Source: Sitta carolinensis | Taxonomy: Eukaryota; Chordata; Aves; Passeriformes; Sittidae | Reading direction: 5' to 3' | Assembly (NCBI GenBank): GCA_032173965.1 | Contig: CM063283.1 | Coordinates: 83,578,743 to 83,642,742, forward strand | Length of the DNA: 64,000 nucleotides | Shown: in pieces, positions 26,342 to 40,739 of the stretch | How the letters are laid out: the number at the start of each line of letters is the position of its first letter | How positions within the stretch are numbered: the first letter of the stretch is position 1 | The notes under the pieces: model-generated | What the model saw: only the letters and a program-made list of their open reading frames with translations | The model's database searches: none | Told to the model about the DNA's origin: nothing | Made by a program: the position numbers and the translations under genes

Positions 26342-27090
26342 TCAGGGTCAGACCAAATCTGACTCCAGGCTGATGACTTTAAGGGTCCAGACACATTGGC
26401 AGGGACTCCCTTTGGCTGTGTGTTATAATGACATGCAGTGTACAAAAAGCTTATGTAAACAATTTACTGGGAACATTTAATATTTAACTTATAATTTGCA
26501 CTGAGCTGTATTTAAGGGAAATTAATTTTTAAGTAAACAAGACAACATTTATAGATGTTTAAATAAAAACACCTCAAATACATTGTACACTGGGAAAAAC
26601 TGTACCAAAATGTGTTCTAAAGTGAAACAATTATTAAATAAATTTAAACATAATTGCTAAAGAAATTAAATATTCTTTGTACTTATCTAATCTACCACTT
26701 TCTATCAGACCACCCTAGCCAAGACTTTAGGTCAACAGATATCCTTATATCACAAATTAAAATACTGCATCGCTAGGTTAAAAAAGAAACTAATAAAAAA
26801 GAATAGGTAACTCACAGAGTCAAGAGAATTTTCTCTGAAGTTATGGGAGCAGTTGTACCTGAAAAGGGTTAAGTTTCAACCATCTACAAAACTTCAACAA
26901 ACCTAAATGTTTCTCATTAGTGGAACTAATGCCAGAATGAGTAAATCTTCCAAACTCATCCTTGCTGCTTAACTTAAGTGCTAAAGCATTTTCTGCCTTC
27001 CAGTACACATAACAAGCACCAGCTGGCATAACTATTACTTAAAGACCTTTGAATACATGAATAAATAGAATGTTATGAAATAAATTAAAT
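26342..27090. other. Intronic sequence, nothing recognised
   Basis: AT-rich sequence between the truncated LTR and the polypurine tract. It contains no exon and no repeat I can name. Confidence 0.55.
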
Positions 27091-27665
27091 AAAGAAAGAG
27101 AAGAAAGAAAAAGAAAGAAAAGGAGAGAGAGAGAAAGAAAAGAAAGAAAAGAAAGGAAGGAAGCGAAGGGAAGAGGAAGAGAGAGAAGAAGAGAGAAAGG
27201 AAGGAAAGGGAAAGGAAGGGAAGGGGAGGGAAAGGGGAAGGGAAGGGAAAGGGAAAGGGAAAGGAAGGGAAGGAAGGGAAGGAAGGGAAGGAAGGGAAGG
27301 GAGGAAGGGAAGGGAGGAAGGGAGGGAGGAAGGAAGGAAGGAAGGGGAAGGGAGGGAGGGAAGGGAGGAAGGGAGGAAGGGAGGAAGGGAGGAAGGGAGG
27401 AAGGGAGGAAGGGAGGGGAGGGAGGAAGGGGAGGGAGGGAGGGAGGGAGGGAGGAGGGAGGAAGGAGGAAGGAAGGAAGGAAGGAAGGAAGGAAGGAAGG
27501 AAGGAAGGAAGGAAGGAAGGAAGGAAGGAAGGAAGGAAGGAAGGAAGGAAGGAAGGAAGGAAGGAAGGAAGGAAGGAAGGAAGGAAGGAAGGAAGGAGGA
27601 GGGAGGAAGGGAGGGAAGGGAGGGAGGGAGGGAGGGAGGGGGGAGGGGGGGAGGGAGGGAAAGAA
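27091..27665. repeat. 575-bp polypurine tract, GGAA/GAAA/GGGA microsatellite
   Basis: Every base on the plus strand is A or G apart from one C at 27164. The left part is GAAA-like and the middle is a GGGAA/GGGAGGAA mix. From about 27467 to 27597 there is a near-perfect AAGG array of about 32 units, and the right part is GGGA/GGGGGA. Long purine mirror-like tracts of this kind can form triplex (H-) DNA, and GGAA arrays are binding platforms for ETS factors. The 215-codon open frame on the minus strand here (PSFLPSFLPS repeats) is a by-product of the repeat. Confidence 0.97.
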
Positions 27666-30600
27666 TTATTTAAATCAAGCATATGCTCTTTATTTAGTCT
27701 GTTTACATATATTTATCTGCAATGGAATATCAGAGAGACAGTTGTAGAAAACGTCTGACTATGGATATGCTCCAATTTCTCCCTCATAGGAAAAAACTAT
27801 TTTTCTACCTGCTCTCACACCCTCCTCCTGATTTACACTTCCCTGATGAAGTGCATCTGCACCAGCACTCTCACCCGATCTGTGAGGTGAACCTGTATCT
27901 GTGTGCCAGTAGCAGGGTCCGTGAGATGTGGCAGAGAGAAGTGACAGGCAGTTTAGGAATTTAAGAGGGTGGAAATTCTTACTATAATTTGGTCTGCTCA
28001 AGGTATCATCACGTGAAAGCATCATCTATCTCAGTGCAGGACATACACACAGGCACATGAGCCAGCTGGCATTGACATATGTGGTGCAGACACTGTGGCA
28101 TTACAGGAAAACAAACCTGACTCTCAGAGATAGTTATTACATCCCTTTTTAAAGGACTGGCTATTCACACTCCCAGGACTGCACATCATAAAGTGCAACC
28201 ATGATGAGTGTGCTCCAAAGCATTTTCTATCCTCTCTCTAAGCTGCTAAGATACCTTGGTGAAGTGCCTACCTTCATTTGTTTATTTATATATTTTTAAA
28301 AAATCTCAGTTCTAACTAGAAATGTGGGAGAAAACAAGCTGAAAGCAGCAGGCCCTCAGGTACTGCCAAAATTCATCCCTCAGAGGAAGTCAGAGAGGCT
28401 GTATTAGATTTATATCTGGCTGGAGGCATTCCCTCTTGGGAACCTTAACATTTAACTTCCATCACCATACTGTATACACTGGTAAAAGGCTTAATATTTT
28501 ATTAATAGTATTTCACAAAGTATCTTACCACACCATTACATGAAGCAGTCAGATGTTTTCCTCCATCAGCAGAACTACCTCTGGCACACAAGTGCACACT
28601 CACGTACTTTGTCCATACCTGATTTTCACTGCCTGAGATGGAAAACCCTCTGAAGTGGGTAAGACAGGGAGCCACTTACCAAGTTTTTAGCCTAAGATAA
28701 AGCATTTGTGTGATAACATGTCTCTTACTGAGGTCAAGAGGAGCCATATGAACAGAAGAGTGCAGAATTCAGCCTATTCCATTCTTCATTTTGCTGGGAG
28801 ACAGCAACAACTGCCATGCAATCAGGGTAGAAGAAAAGATATATTAGAGGGCTGTACTTTTTCAATACCTTTGCTTTTTATTTGACTCCTTTAGTCTTTC
28901 TGAGGCTTTTCATTTGTTAGAGTTCTCCAAAAGAGAAGGCCTCTGAGAAGGGGGGTAGAAAGGACACTGCTTGTTTAGAACACCTACTCTTATAAATGTA
29001 TGAATAAAGCACAAGTCACCTTTGTCAGCTGGAAGGTTCTGGTGAAGCGGTGTGATGTTTTTCATTATTTGGAGTGAATAAAGGCCCTTTTGATGATATG
29101 CCACCTGTCACTCTTCTTAACCAGCAGGTAGCTATTCTGACAGCACTGTGACAGCTGAATCCAGAACCTTTTCTTTCATATGAATCTCCAAAATTCAATA
29201 TAACCAATTCTCTGCTAAGATCTAAAATTCTTTCACCTCCTGTCATAAGTTATGCTTGAATTACAGTTCATGAAAACTTGACACACACTTTTCAGCTATC
29301 TGGAAACCCTCACTTTTCATTGCCATTTCTTTACCTATGTACCAAAATTTGTGGGGTTTTCGGTTTTTTTTCTTTAGAATGCTCCCCACCCTCTTCAGCT
29401 TAACTTTTTCAGTAGTCAAAAGGAGGCTGAGTTTTCAATTACAGGACATCTCTATATAAATCAAGGAATATACCCCCATCCCAATAGCAAACTAACACTT
29501 AAGTCATGAAAAAGAAAAATGCAAGTCAGATCTTGCTTAGATTTATGAAAATAGCATAATCTTATCTTTATTGTTTCTGAACATTACAGAATTAATTTAG
29601 TAAATTCACTTACAACCGTTCTGACACTGGGATGAAAGGTCATTATGCTGTTCTTTTTGTAACATTTGTACACCAAGAAGTTTTGTTTTCATCTCAAAAC
29701 ACTCTACAGTGTTGTGACACAGTGATGCACCACAATCTCAGTTCCCTGACACCATCACTCGCATTAGTGAACTTCCAGCCCACGTACAGCCAGAGACACA
29801 CTGTCACTTCACAACAGGAGAGAAACCAAGGCAGCAGAAAAAAACTGAACATCCTTGTTCTACAGCAAAGACATATTTTTGTGTGATTAGATTGCTTGTA
29901 AAAATTCAACCATCTTCCACTGAGTTTTAATTGCTCAAGACTTGGCTTCATATAACATTAATCTTCTCCACTTAGAACATACCTAAAGCTAATTATAGTT
30001 CATCCTTTGGTACAAGAACTGAAATTAGTTACCTAATTGTCTTTCTGCAGATTTGTGTATTAAGCATGGATTGATGATTAGAACACTCATAACCTGTCAT
30101 TGATCCATTTTGCTGTACCAATCTGTATGCTTGGGAAACTTGAAACTTTTCTAGCAATACATGTAAAGTTCAAGAAGCTTCCTTTAAAAAGCACAGTAGA
30201 ATTTACATTCTAGCTGTGTGAAAGATCTTTCTGTGAGGCAGCTGATGAAATACCAAAGAAGGCTTGGACTGCACAAGAAGTACATTTAGTATGAAAATCC
30301 ACTATTGTGGTTACTACATTCCTATTAGGGAACAATGGAAATTCAGGGAAAAAAAATTAAAAAAAATATAAATCTAGGGATATGTACTATATGATGGAGA
30401 ACTAAAAAGATTTATCCCTTAAATCAGAATTATTTTAATTCAAGTAAACACTAACTCAACCACAAAACCCACATATATCTCCACTGTATAGATGAAATTC
30501 TATGGAAAAAATAAAGCTGTGATAGTTGTGGTCTGGTTTTACTGCTCGGCTACCTGCTTAGCTCACTGAGGATGGAAGGGCTTGATGTGAGCTGTGAAGA

Positions 30601-33600
30601 GAGTTAGCCCAGGAATCAGATGGATAAGTTTAAGTTTCTATTCTATGCACAAAGATCACAAATCCTATTGGGGTTTTTTTGGTCCCGAAGCCAGATATGC
30701 TCAGAAGAGTTGTACAATTAGACAGACTCATGAGGTTAGTGGTGGTATAATTCTGTAGATTCAACAACCTAGTGACTAGTTACTAATGCAATTCCATGGA
30801 CATGATAAAGCTACTGAATTCACAAAAGATAAAAATTTAAGGGTTATCTAGAAATAAATTGACTGAAACATGTATTTTTTAAACCTCTATTTGCAAAGTT
30901 GAACAAACAATACACTGTTTACCTTCCCTGAAATTTTAAGCCTCATGGAGAAATTAGGCTTCCAGTTTAGATTGGTTTAAAAATTGCACAAACCCTTATC
31001 CAAACATTTTGACTGCATTTTGTAGCCAATGTAAAATCATGCTTGCAGTAGTCTTTATTTGTATATTTTTTGAAGATCATGCAGGAATTAAATACAATGT
31101 GTTTAACATAAACCAAATATATAATTGTATTAGCCATAACAAATATGTTCCAAATTATACCACCTGATCCTACAAAATGCTGTTGTGTAGAAAACCAGTT
31201 AGATTTATCCTTGTTTATTTTATGTACTTATGCTTATTGTAATTCTCTTAATCTTTAAAATATTAATTTATGAGTTGGCGCAGTTTCAATGGAATTTTTA
31301 CAACAATTCAGGAAAAGTATTTTAGCTTTCTGTAAATATACATGCTTCAATTGTCACAAAATGTGCTTAATAGTTTATAATTTGTTGCCAAATGGATGGA
31401 TGATGTTCAGAATTTATTTTTTTTATAATATATTCTTTGTTCACAAAAATCACCACTTAAAATCCAATTTCCACAGCATTTAACAGCAGCTTCACTGTAA
31501 AAAAGTATTCTGCTTCAAAGATGTTGAAAATTTGCTAAATCTAAATAGATTATCTCTAAATTCTGGCAAAACATAATGCATGCAGATGGAAAACAGCAAT
31601 GCTATTTTGTTCTATAACATTTGTAAATACACACACTTTTAAAATAGTGAATTACAAATTGTTTTATTACTACAAGTAATCTAGTTTTACTCTTCCCCAC
31701 TGCTAATAAGAGTTGATGGCACATACACGATGGAACAGTGTTACAGCTAGGATAGTCATGATCAAAGTCCCCAGGCAGAAATCAAGACAAGAAATCTGTG
31801 CCTGATTCATTTTCACTCATCCAGGCATTCTTTCCAAGCACTCCTCCCTGTAACAATTAGTACTCAGTGCAGCAAAGTTAATCTAAAAAGGAGGTATTTG
31901 TATCACTAAACACACCATTGTGGTTAATTTATCTCACACATCACTACTAACAAAGTTTTATACTTTATATGCCTTGCTTGCAATAACTGGAACTTATTTT
32001 CATTGAAGGTTATAAGAATATAATCCAACAGTAAATAAAATAAAACATTATTTAAATATTTAGCTTTCCAAAATAATCACTTTTTTTCCTTTGAAACTGC
32101 TCAGTGTATGACATTTACATACATACTGATTCTTCTCTAGACACACAGTGAAATATCCCTCTCTAAATTACCATGTAACTTCTTGTTCTTGCCTCTTTTT
32201 TTCAGCCAATGTCAGGACTGTCATGTGCTATATCTGAAATTTCCTCATAAACATTCCAGGACATAAGCTAAGGTCCTTTGGATGTAATATATGTATAACA
32301 ACAATGTAAAACTCAATTACTGTGTTATACTGAGCTATAAGGAATACTTTATTTTGTCATTTTGAGAGTAATACATTGGGATTGAAGTGATCAGGTGGCT
32401 TCCTCCAATTTGGAATTCTTTTTCAAAATATTATAGGATAAGTAGAGTAAATATTCAAATCTTGGACACTATATAGGTCTATATTTATGCAACAGCTTGA
32501 AAGAATCTTGCAATTTAACATAACAAAATGTGCATTTTTCTAAGATCACATCCAATATACTCTAGTGACAGTTTTTTAAATGGTAAAACAGCATGTCCAA
32601 AAGTGAAGTACAATTATTTTGCTACCTTTTTGAAACAATGTAATGAAAGAACTCGCATGCTTACTTTATAAGACAGAATACTGCTGTACAAACAAACTTA
32701 TGAATAATATGTTCAAGCAAGCAAACACACTAGAAAATTCAAACTATTGATATATACTGAAAATTGAGAGCAATTCTGTGTCCTCTCACTGCTAATAAAT
32801 GTTTACTTCATCCAAGCTTTTAACATAATCTTTACAGTATATGAATTCTTATAATTATGTTACTTAGAGAATGATCTGTCCTTTGCTAAAGCTTTCCATA
32901 CACCTGTAGCAGACCTAGGTCCATCAAGTGGAACATTATTTTATTTATCATGCTCCATTGCATTAGTCTATATGAAATTATGTTAAAAAGTGGTAGGTTC
33001 TAAATTCATTTAATATGGCTTTCTGCTGAAAATTATTTAAGAAACAGTCCAATGCTTTGTGCTAGACAAGTTATTGAAATAAAGAAAATTTCGTAGCACA
33101 GCCATCTAACTCTTCAGCAATGTGTGCTTATTTTTCAGTATTCATTTGTTTGAGATTACTGTCCAAATCCATGAGCATATTGTGGTAATATGAACAACAT
33201 GAAGCTTGAGCCAACCAAAAAAAAAAAAAAAAAAAAACCAGTTTAGATTGAAGCATTGTTATTAGGCAAAAAAAAGTCATTTATTTGACTCAGAGTGTTA
33301 TAATGGCCCACACATTCTCTTTTGAAAAGAAAGTCAAAGTCCTGAGGAATGTAGGTTCCTTTCAAAGATTACATACCCCATAACATCCAGGAAAACTTAG
33401 CAGAGAAATTTAGTTTCTTCAGATCCAGCAGATTTTTTTTTTTTTGTTCAATAAAATAATAAAATGGAGATGGCGATAAATACCACCAAATTATCAAGAT
33501 TAAGTTCTGTTGAGAATTGCACGTGAAAAATGCTGAAAATGTGACCACAAATTTGGTAGAGTGTTTCCCACAGCATTCCACAGGGATCAGTTCAGTTCCA

Positions 33601-35529
33601 TAATATCTGAAGGAATGTGCCACTTTTTAGGCAAATTGATACAAATTCTATTAAAATTTATTTTGGTTTTAGCAAAAACTCTGTATTTTTTTTCATTCTG
33701 CAAGACAAAGGAGTAAATAAATATGGGTGGAGTTTAACAGATGGCTGATAACTACTGGAGTTGTTATCTCAACAATACTTAATCATCTGAAATATGTCAA
33801 GATTATGATAGAAGCTTAGTTTACAACTATCCAGACCTGAATCTACATTTGGCCATATGGTAAATTTAACACATGGAGGATGGAGAAATGGTTATTTATA
33901 CCATCCAGCTAAAAATGTCTGATTTGTAGTCTCTCTAAGCAGCCTACATAGCTCAGGTGCTCTGAATCACCCTCTGGAAGAGCCAAATTCTCTCCATTGA
34001 CTGCCTTGAGAGTCTTGTCTCAGATGTTTGGTAGTTCAATCAGATTATGCAGATCTCCCCATTCTCCTCCTCCATCTGTCCCACACACATCTATACAAAT
34101 AGCTCACCCCAAAGAGCTTTTAGGAAGGATGCAGTAATGGGAGAGCAGCAGACTAATGCTGCGTGGAGCCCAGAGGACACCTCAGTGTTTACTGCCTCAT
34201 CTACCTGTCACTGCTACTGAAAGACACATTACAGTTTAATAACTGAAAGGAAGGTAAGTTCACTCAGAGATATGAAATGATTAAAGATGATGTTTGGAGC
34301 AGAATACTCAAGGTATCCTTCACTTCTGGCTTTATACTCCTGTGCACGAAAGTCTAGGACACAGGGCTGATTGCCATAAGGGTGAGAGTTAGAATACAGG
34401 GGTAGGTTGAACAGTCTTTAAAGCCCTCTCTGAGAGAAAGAGTTATACATAAATTAGACAAGCAATTTTACAGAATTAGAAAATTACTTCTTCAAAAGAC
34501 TTTCACAAAAGAGAGCAATAATCTCAAATTAATTTGAGAGTGTGCATTTTTTATTGTGCCCCATTTTCATGCCTAATATTTGAAAAAGCTCTTTTCTTCC
34601 AAGTCCTATAAACAAAATCTAGCCTTTAAAACATATCAAAATACGACAATGTGTGATTGCAAAAAAATTCTCTCTAATAATTTTCCTCTTTATAGCCTAT
34701 CTTTGTAAATAATTCACACTACAAACCTGCATTATCCCAACTTTTTTACTATTTCCCAAATAATTCAGTTCATTGGCAGGCTCACATTCTCTTTAAATAC
34801 CACTCTCCAGAGGAAATCAGTATTTCAAGAACATCAGGAAATGAGATTGGAAATATCCAATTGGAAAATGTTTGTTAGACTGCTGTTAAATTTCTAATAA
34901 TTCCAAATGGAGAACAAATTACACATTTTAACATGATGCTTCTAATTCCTGTGAACGACACTTTCTTCCCTTAGAAAGCAGAAGCTGGAAAGACAGGCAC
35001 TACCTGTCAAACCACATGGTTATTCCTGGAGAGACTGAAATTCAGTAAAAATTTGAATACATGTATGCATAAAAAGTAAACTGGGAGCCATTTACATTTC
35101 TCTCTTTCCTCACCCTGCTACACAGCCTAGCCACAGTAACGACACCTGCCTCCACCTGCACCCATCAGAAGGAAGCAATGTGCTAAGGGACACAGCAAAT
35201 GAGGGCAATCAGTACCCTCAGGTGGCATGTCATTAGGGGTCAAATAACTGAAAGCACCTACCCTGAAATCTGACTTACCTAAGACTCTGATTCAGGCTAA
35301 AATAAGACTTCAGACTTGCTCACGAAGATACTCTCTGCAAGTGGCAATACCTGAACAAGTGAAAATTTTCTACCTGAATATTTTTTCTGTCAGAAAAGAC
35401 AGTATCAGTTAAGCAAACCCCCTGCAGGAACACACTGATTGCCACAGCAACGCAAGCTGAAAAGTCAGCTGTGAATTTCATTCAAAGGAAAAATATTAGC
35501 TGTGTCAGTGGACTCTGCCTGTTGCACAG
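27666..35529. other. Intronic sequence, no gene seen
   Basis: Mostly AT-rich, apparently single-copy sequence. It includes an A21 run at 33217-33237. No CR1 end, LTR, tRNA-like or exon signature was recognised. Confidence 0.55.
33217..33237. repeat. Poly(A) run, 21 bp
   Basis: This is an uninterrupted A21 on the plus strand. No element body is evident upstream. Confidence 0.95.
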
Positions 35530-35818
35530 CACTGTAGCCAATCTTTTGCCCTGTGATGTTATCACAAGGTACAGGCACAAACTGAAATACAGGAAATTTC
35601 ACTTTAATTAAAAAAAAATAATTTTGCACATCATGGCTCTGATTGCTGCTAGTGGAACATGTTGTCCAGAGATGCTGTGGAGTCTCCATCTGTAGAGTTA
35701 TTTAAGGCACAACTGGACACAGTGCTGGCAACCCATTATATCTGACCCTACGCTCAGTGGGGATAAGATCAGATGATCCTCTAAGGTTCTTTCCAGAGTC
35801 AACCATGCTGTGATTCCT
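35530..35818 (+). mobile_element. CR1 LINE 3' end, diverged
   Basis: The region contains GGCACAAACTGAAATACAGG, then TTGTCCAGAGATGCTGTGGA and GAGTCTCCATCTGTAGAG, and finally AGATGATCCTCTAAGGTTC and a CTGTGATTC tail. These are, in order, landmarks of the last 300 bp of CR1 elements in sense orientation. CR1 copies are typically 5'-truncated, as here. The divergence is considerable, and the left edge is approximate. Confidence 0.8.
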
Positions 35819-38599
35819 CTCACCTACTGCCACGACACAGCCTAAGAAGAGGTATAAAATGCATTGGAAAAACTAATATGTTAGTGGATGCTGGAATGAA
35901 AATAAATAAATGAGAAATGTAGTTTTATTAGAGATATGAGAAGAGAAATGGTTTGTTTATATTCAGAATAGATTACTTCCTAATACTTATGATGAGTTCT
36001 GTGTTTTCATTGTACTACACACTCTGATCTACTTTGCAGTGGGATTTTCTTCATTTACCTCAGATTACATCCTCTGGGAAGCCAATGAACATATCTACTT
36101 TCAATCTCTCCTTTCTTTCCAGATATCATGCAATGATTAGATAAAATATTACATTCAATACAGCACTGGAGGACAAGAAGGAAACCTAGCATTTAATTAA
36201 AGGATTGATTTGGCATTTTAACTGACATATTACTGTTCCCTCACACTTGTGATTTGGAAAAAATCAGTCTTTTGATCATTTAACTCTCTGTGGCTGGGCT
36301 TAAAAAAGAGAAATTATTAGGCATACTTATATTAGTGCAACTACTTTAATAAGTATAGAGAACGTTGTAAAAGGAGTGTGATCGTTGTGAAGAATCTCCA
36401 CCAAAAAAAAATCTTTCCATAGACTGCTCCTGGAATATCCTGATAACCCATTTTTACTAATCACTTGTTTTTCTTCTCGAAATCCTAGATGTGAGATGGG
36501 TTTGGAAAAAACAAATATCAATTCAAAACACAGAGATATTCGTATTAACAGTAAAATCATCAAAAGAGTTACATGTATTTATTTATGGTTGAGGTACAGC
36601 ATGATACCATGGGTATCCATGCTTAGAAAATGAAAGAGGAATTAATATCTTTTCTTCTTCATATATTGTTGGGAAAATTTTTATTTTCTGTAGGTCATTT
36701 GAGAAATCAGTGTCATTTTAATATCTGTTATATTTATGTCATGGGTTACACCTGATTTGAGAATGCAAAGACTTTGTTGTTCTCATATAGAGGGTTTAAA
36801 TTAAGAAAAATGAAGTTAAAGGGATAGTGTCATTAGAAAAATACATGTTTTTCAAATAACAATAACATCAGTAGCAACAATCTTGAGGGTTATATTTAAA
36901 TGAAACTGAAAGTAGGAAGTAACTCTAGATGAGAAGATTTTAGAAAACATTGACAGGTATCGATTGGGGAAAAGTCTGGTTAACAGATGTCCTAAAGAAA
37001 GCTCACAAAAAGTTTCTTTCACACATGTCTTTTTGTTTTTCCTGCAAATTGTAAAATTCAGTCATAAATACTTGAATTACAAATTTCTCCTGCTAATTTG
37101 AAATTTTAAGTCATCTATTTGTATAACCTGAAGAAGAAATACCAACAAATGGAAAAAATAATCACAAGATTCTATTGATTAAAATTTGTTCTAGATGTAG
37201 CCAATGTAACTTTTCATTTTCCTCTAATGCTGTTCTTTTACTGTAAAGTCCTAAATCCTAAATAGGATTCAACTTATGTGCTTTTAGCTTTTTTGTCAAA
37301 AAGCCACTTAACACTGTGCTTTCCAGAGATTATATTACACAGAGGACCACGGGCAGAAAAAAGCCCCTTGATAAGAAGCTAACTGGAACAGGCTGAGAGT
37401 GTTTTGATTTGTAGCAGGACTGCTTTTCCCTTATCTACCGGGAAACCCACATGCTGATGTATTGAAATAACCTTTTAAAGAAGAAGGTGACCTCATGCCT
37501 GGAAAAATTTGACCTACTCATGCTGTTCAGCAGAGTGCACAAAACATACAGTGATACAGAAGTGAGGAGAGAACAGAGCTTCAAATTCCTTTCCATTCTT
37601 TTTCCATTCTGCAAATCTGCCAGTCCTCTCTATTGAGCACAGCCAGGGTCATTCAGGACACTGTTACACAGGAGAAAGCATTCGGCTCGCTCGGGCAAAA
37701 AGTGAATTTCCCAGTCTGAAGCATGTAGGTACAGGTCAGGTATGGAATAGAGAACAAAAATCACAGTTCACTCCAGGAAATTCAATAGTGAAACTAAGTA
37801 GAAGAAAAGTTTAGCTGCTGTGCTCAATCCTGAGATTTCTTCCTGTGGCTGATGAAGGTCAGGGTTTCTCCAGCCCCTCTATGGATGCAGAATAGAGAAA
37901 ACCTAACATCTTGCTGGTGGCAAGGGAGAGCAGGGTATTGCAGTAAGAGACAGAGAGAAGGTTAAAAATAATCTAAACACCTCCTCCATTATTTGAGTTA
38001 CTAATCTGTAAAAGGTAGAGTTCAAAGAACCTTGATGACTTTGTGAAGTATTTTTCAGACCAGTATAAAATTTTCTTTGCATTAAGTAGAATTACATTCA
38101 CTGTCTAATGAATTCTCCCTGAATTAGAACACAGCAAGAAAAAATGTGAATAGAAATCTGAATAGATTAATGCTGATTAAAAGGACATTATACAACTTGA
38201 GTATACCCTCTGCCCGCCAGTGTATTTAAAAAATGCATTTCTTACCTACAGATTTTCTAAAATTTATACAAAATACTTCACTTTCTGGATGAGCTGGAAA
38301 CAGCAAGTCTAAGCTTATTATTTTAGAGTAGATTTCACCTAGTTTCAAACATCTATCCCATTCTCACTGTCATTCTGGATAGTGCAATTTAGAGCTGTGA
38401 CTATCTAGCTAATGTCTAAGAAAGATGCAGTAGGAATCCTCTAATTTTAACAGAGAAAAGTCAGAAGTCTTTTGAGACAGTATAATTAATACACAATTGA
38501 ATACTGTTCAAACAACCCTAATGGAATCCACATGAAACTTTTCAATAAAGAATACCCATTTACAAGGAAAATATTTTCTATAAAGAAACCTCAAGCTAT
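35819..38599. other. Intronic sequence, nothing recognised
   Basis: AT-rich interval between two CR1 copies, with no exon or named repeat seen. Confidence 0.55.
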
Positions 38600-39050
38600 C
38601 AGAGAGCATTCAAAGAGGGCCATGAGGATGGTGAAGGCTCTGGAGGGGAAACCTCCTGAGGAGCTGCTGAGGACACATGGTTTCTTCACGCTGGAGAAGA
38701 GAAGACTGAGAGAAGGCCTCATTGCAGTCTCCAACATCCTCATGAGGGGAAGAGAAAGGGCAGATTCCAGTCTCTCTCTGTGGTGACCAGTGACAGGACC
38801 CGAAGGAAATGGGCTGAAGATGAGTCAGGGGAAATTTAGGTTGGATACCAGAAAAAGTTTTTCACTCAGAGGGTTTTTGGGCACAGGAACAGGCTCCCCA
38901 GAGAAGTGGTCAGAGTACAGCCTGACAGAGTTCAGGAAGTGTTTGGACAACACTCTCAGGCTAATGGTGTGACTCTTGGAGCAAGAGTTGAACTTGATGA
39001 TCCTGAGGGGTCCCTTCCAACCAAGTATATCCTCTGATTCTGATTCTTTG
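38600..39050 (+). mobile_element. CR1 LINE 3' end (about 450 bp)
   Basis: Landmarks in order are CAAAGAGGGCCATGAGGATG, CTGGAGAAGAGAAGACTGAG, GTGACCAGTGACAGGACCCG, AGGTTGGATACCAGAAAAAG, CAGGCTCCCCAGAGAAGTGG, GAACTTGATGATCCTGAGGG and GGTCCCTTCCAACC. It ends in CTGATTCTGATTCTTTG, a decayed form of the CR1 terminal octamer repeats. It is moderately preserved and 5'-truncated. The open frames at 38532-38786 and 38790-38972 are parts of this element and not host genes. Confidence 0.9.
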
Positions 39051-40739
39051 ACTAAATGTACACTCAGCTTCCAAATATTAACATAGCCCCATAAAAGCCT
39101 GCTTTACTTTAGTTTCTTCATCCACAAACCACCACAGTCTTAGTTGGTCTTAGTTGTCCCTGTGAGTCACGGATGTTTTTCATCCCATCAATTCCACATG
39201 TAGACAAAAAGGCATTACTTTTCACTCCTCTCACAGCTCCCTGAAGAACCACACTACCTCTTTTACGCTCGCTGGTGCGTGCATGTGTGTGGGAAGGTGC
39301 TCTTCTAAAAGCAACACCTCAACATCAGAACAGGACATAGCATTCTCCAAGGCTAGATTAATAACCAGCATAAAACAGTGACATAAACAATGACATAAAA
39401 CAATGTGAACAAAGCACTACTATTCGAGTGTTTCAATGACTGCATCCCATTAAACTAAATGAAATGTTAGCTATGAGACAGCTAAAGAAAAAAAGACAAT
39501 AATGAAATTAAATCAAAGAGTTGATTTCACTAAAACAAGATTTGACACAATTAAAACACCTCCTGTGAATATGTGACTGTGATCAAAGTAGTTTTTTCTT
39601 CTACAACTCCAACAATGCAGTGATTGTGGCTGACCTTGAGTATTACTAGTTTATAATCCGAGTTGAGAATGCTGCAAAAAATGATTCTGTGTTAAGACAG
39701 TGTGGCCACAATGAATCCTTGTAAAGATCAGGCCAATGTGTTGAGTTCATCAACTGTATGAGTGAACACAAGGAACCATAGTGAACACTCTTCAGAGAGC
39801 CCATTTTATCATGGGCTGTGTTGACTCTAAAGTCTGAAGAATTAGTTGAAATACTGATATTTTAGATTAGGTAAATTGCTCTTGTTCAGATCATGCTTCC
39901 TTATAACAGTCAAAGGAACAGACATAGATGTAATTTTATCTTGTTATACATTCATTTGGTATATTGTTTCAAATAATGGAATGCATAGAAGACTCTCATT
40001 AAAGAAAAAAATGGAAAAGAAGTGAGCAATTATTTTAGGCTAAATAGCAAGAGAAATTCCAGGCATCTGGTAAATTAAACACCTGGTCCCTATACAAATT
40101 TTGACTTAAATCCTTAAGGTTTCATTAAAGCAGAAAGAGAAACCCCACTAAGCAGGAAGCAGTGATTTGAAAGAAGAAGATGACTGAAGAATCTCCTGTT
40201 TCATGGATCCCATAGCTGAAAGTCTCCTCAAGATGGAATACAACAAGAAAAACATTGTCTGGAAGTTAGGTGAAGTAATAGAGGCCAGATCGTAGTTCAC
40301 CTAACTTGGAGAAAGGAGAGAGGACTTTGCCCTGAATATACATGCATAGAAAACTTTTGTTCTGTTTTCCATCATCTGGATTGTATTTTGAAGTGAGATT
40401 TGCCTCTGTTTGCTATTGAGAAGAAAAATATCTAAATGGAAGTGAATATCTGCCAAGGTGATATATTGCTTATCAGTTCTTATTCATTGCTTCTGATTGA
40501 ATTTGAGACAGAAAAATTATTGATGGGATAAAAATATCTTTTCTGCCACTCACACAGGAGATGACGGAAAGAAAGTGATATTGAACACTGACAAACACCA
40601 TAAATACAAAGATTAAATACGGTTATATGGTGTTTGAGTGATTAGTATTACCTGGCCAGCTGCTTTTTGTTATGCTGAATTTTGGCTTAGAGAAAATGAA
40701 ATAACCTTCAATGTTATTTGGCATCTGGAAAAATAAAAG
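39051..40739. other. Intronic sequence, nothing recognised
   Basis: AT-rich spacer between two CR1 copies in the same orientation. No exon is seen. Confidence 0.55.

Noticed and set aside
27035..27682. 215-codon open frame on the minus strand, the longest in the window
   Set aside because: It is a translation of the polypurine microsatellite (PSFLPSFLPS repeats). Lack of stops follows from the repeat composition, not from coding selection.
38532..38972. Two adjacent plus-strand open frames
   Set aside because: They overlap the CR1 LINE copy at 38600-39050 and are LINE-derived or 3'-untranslated sequence, not a host gene.
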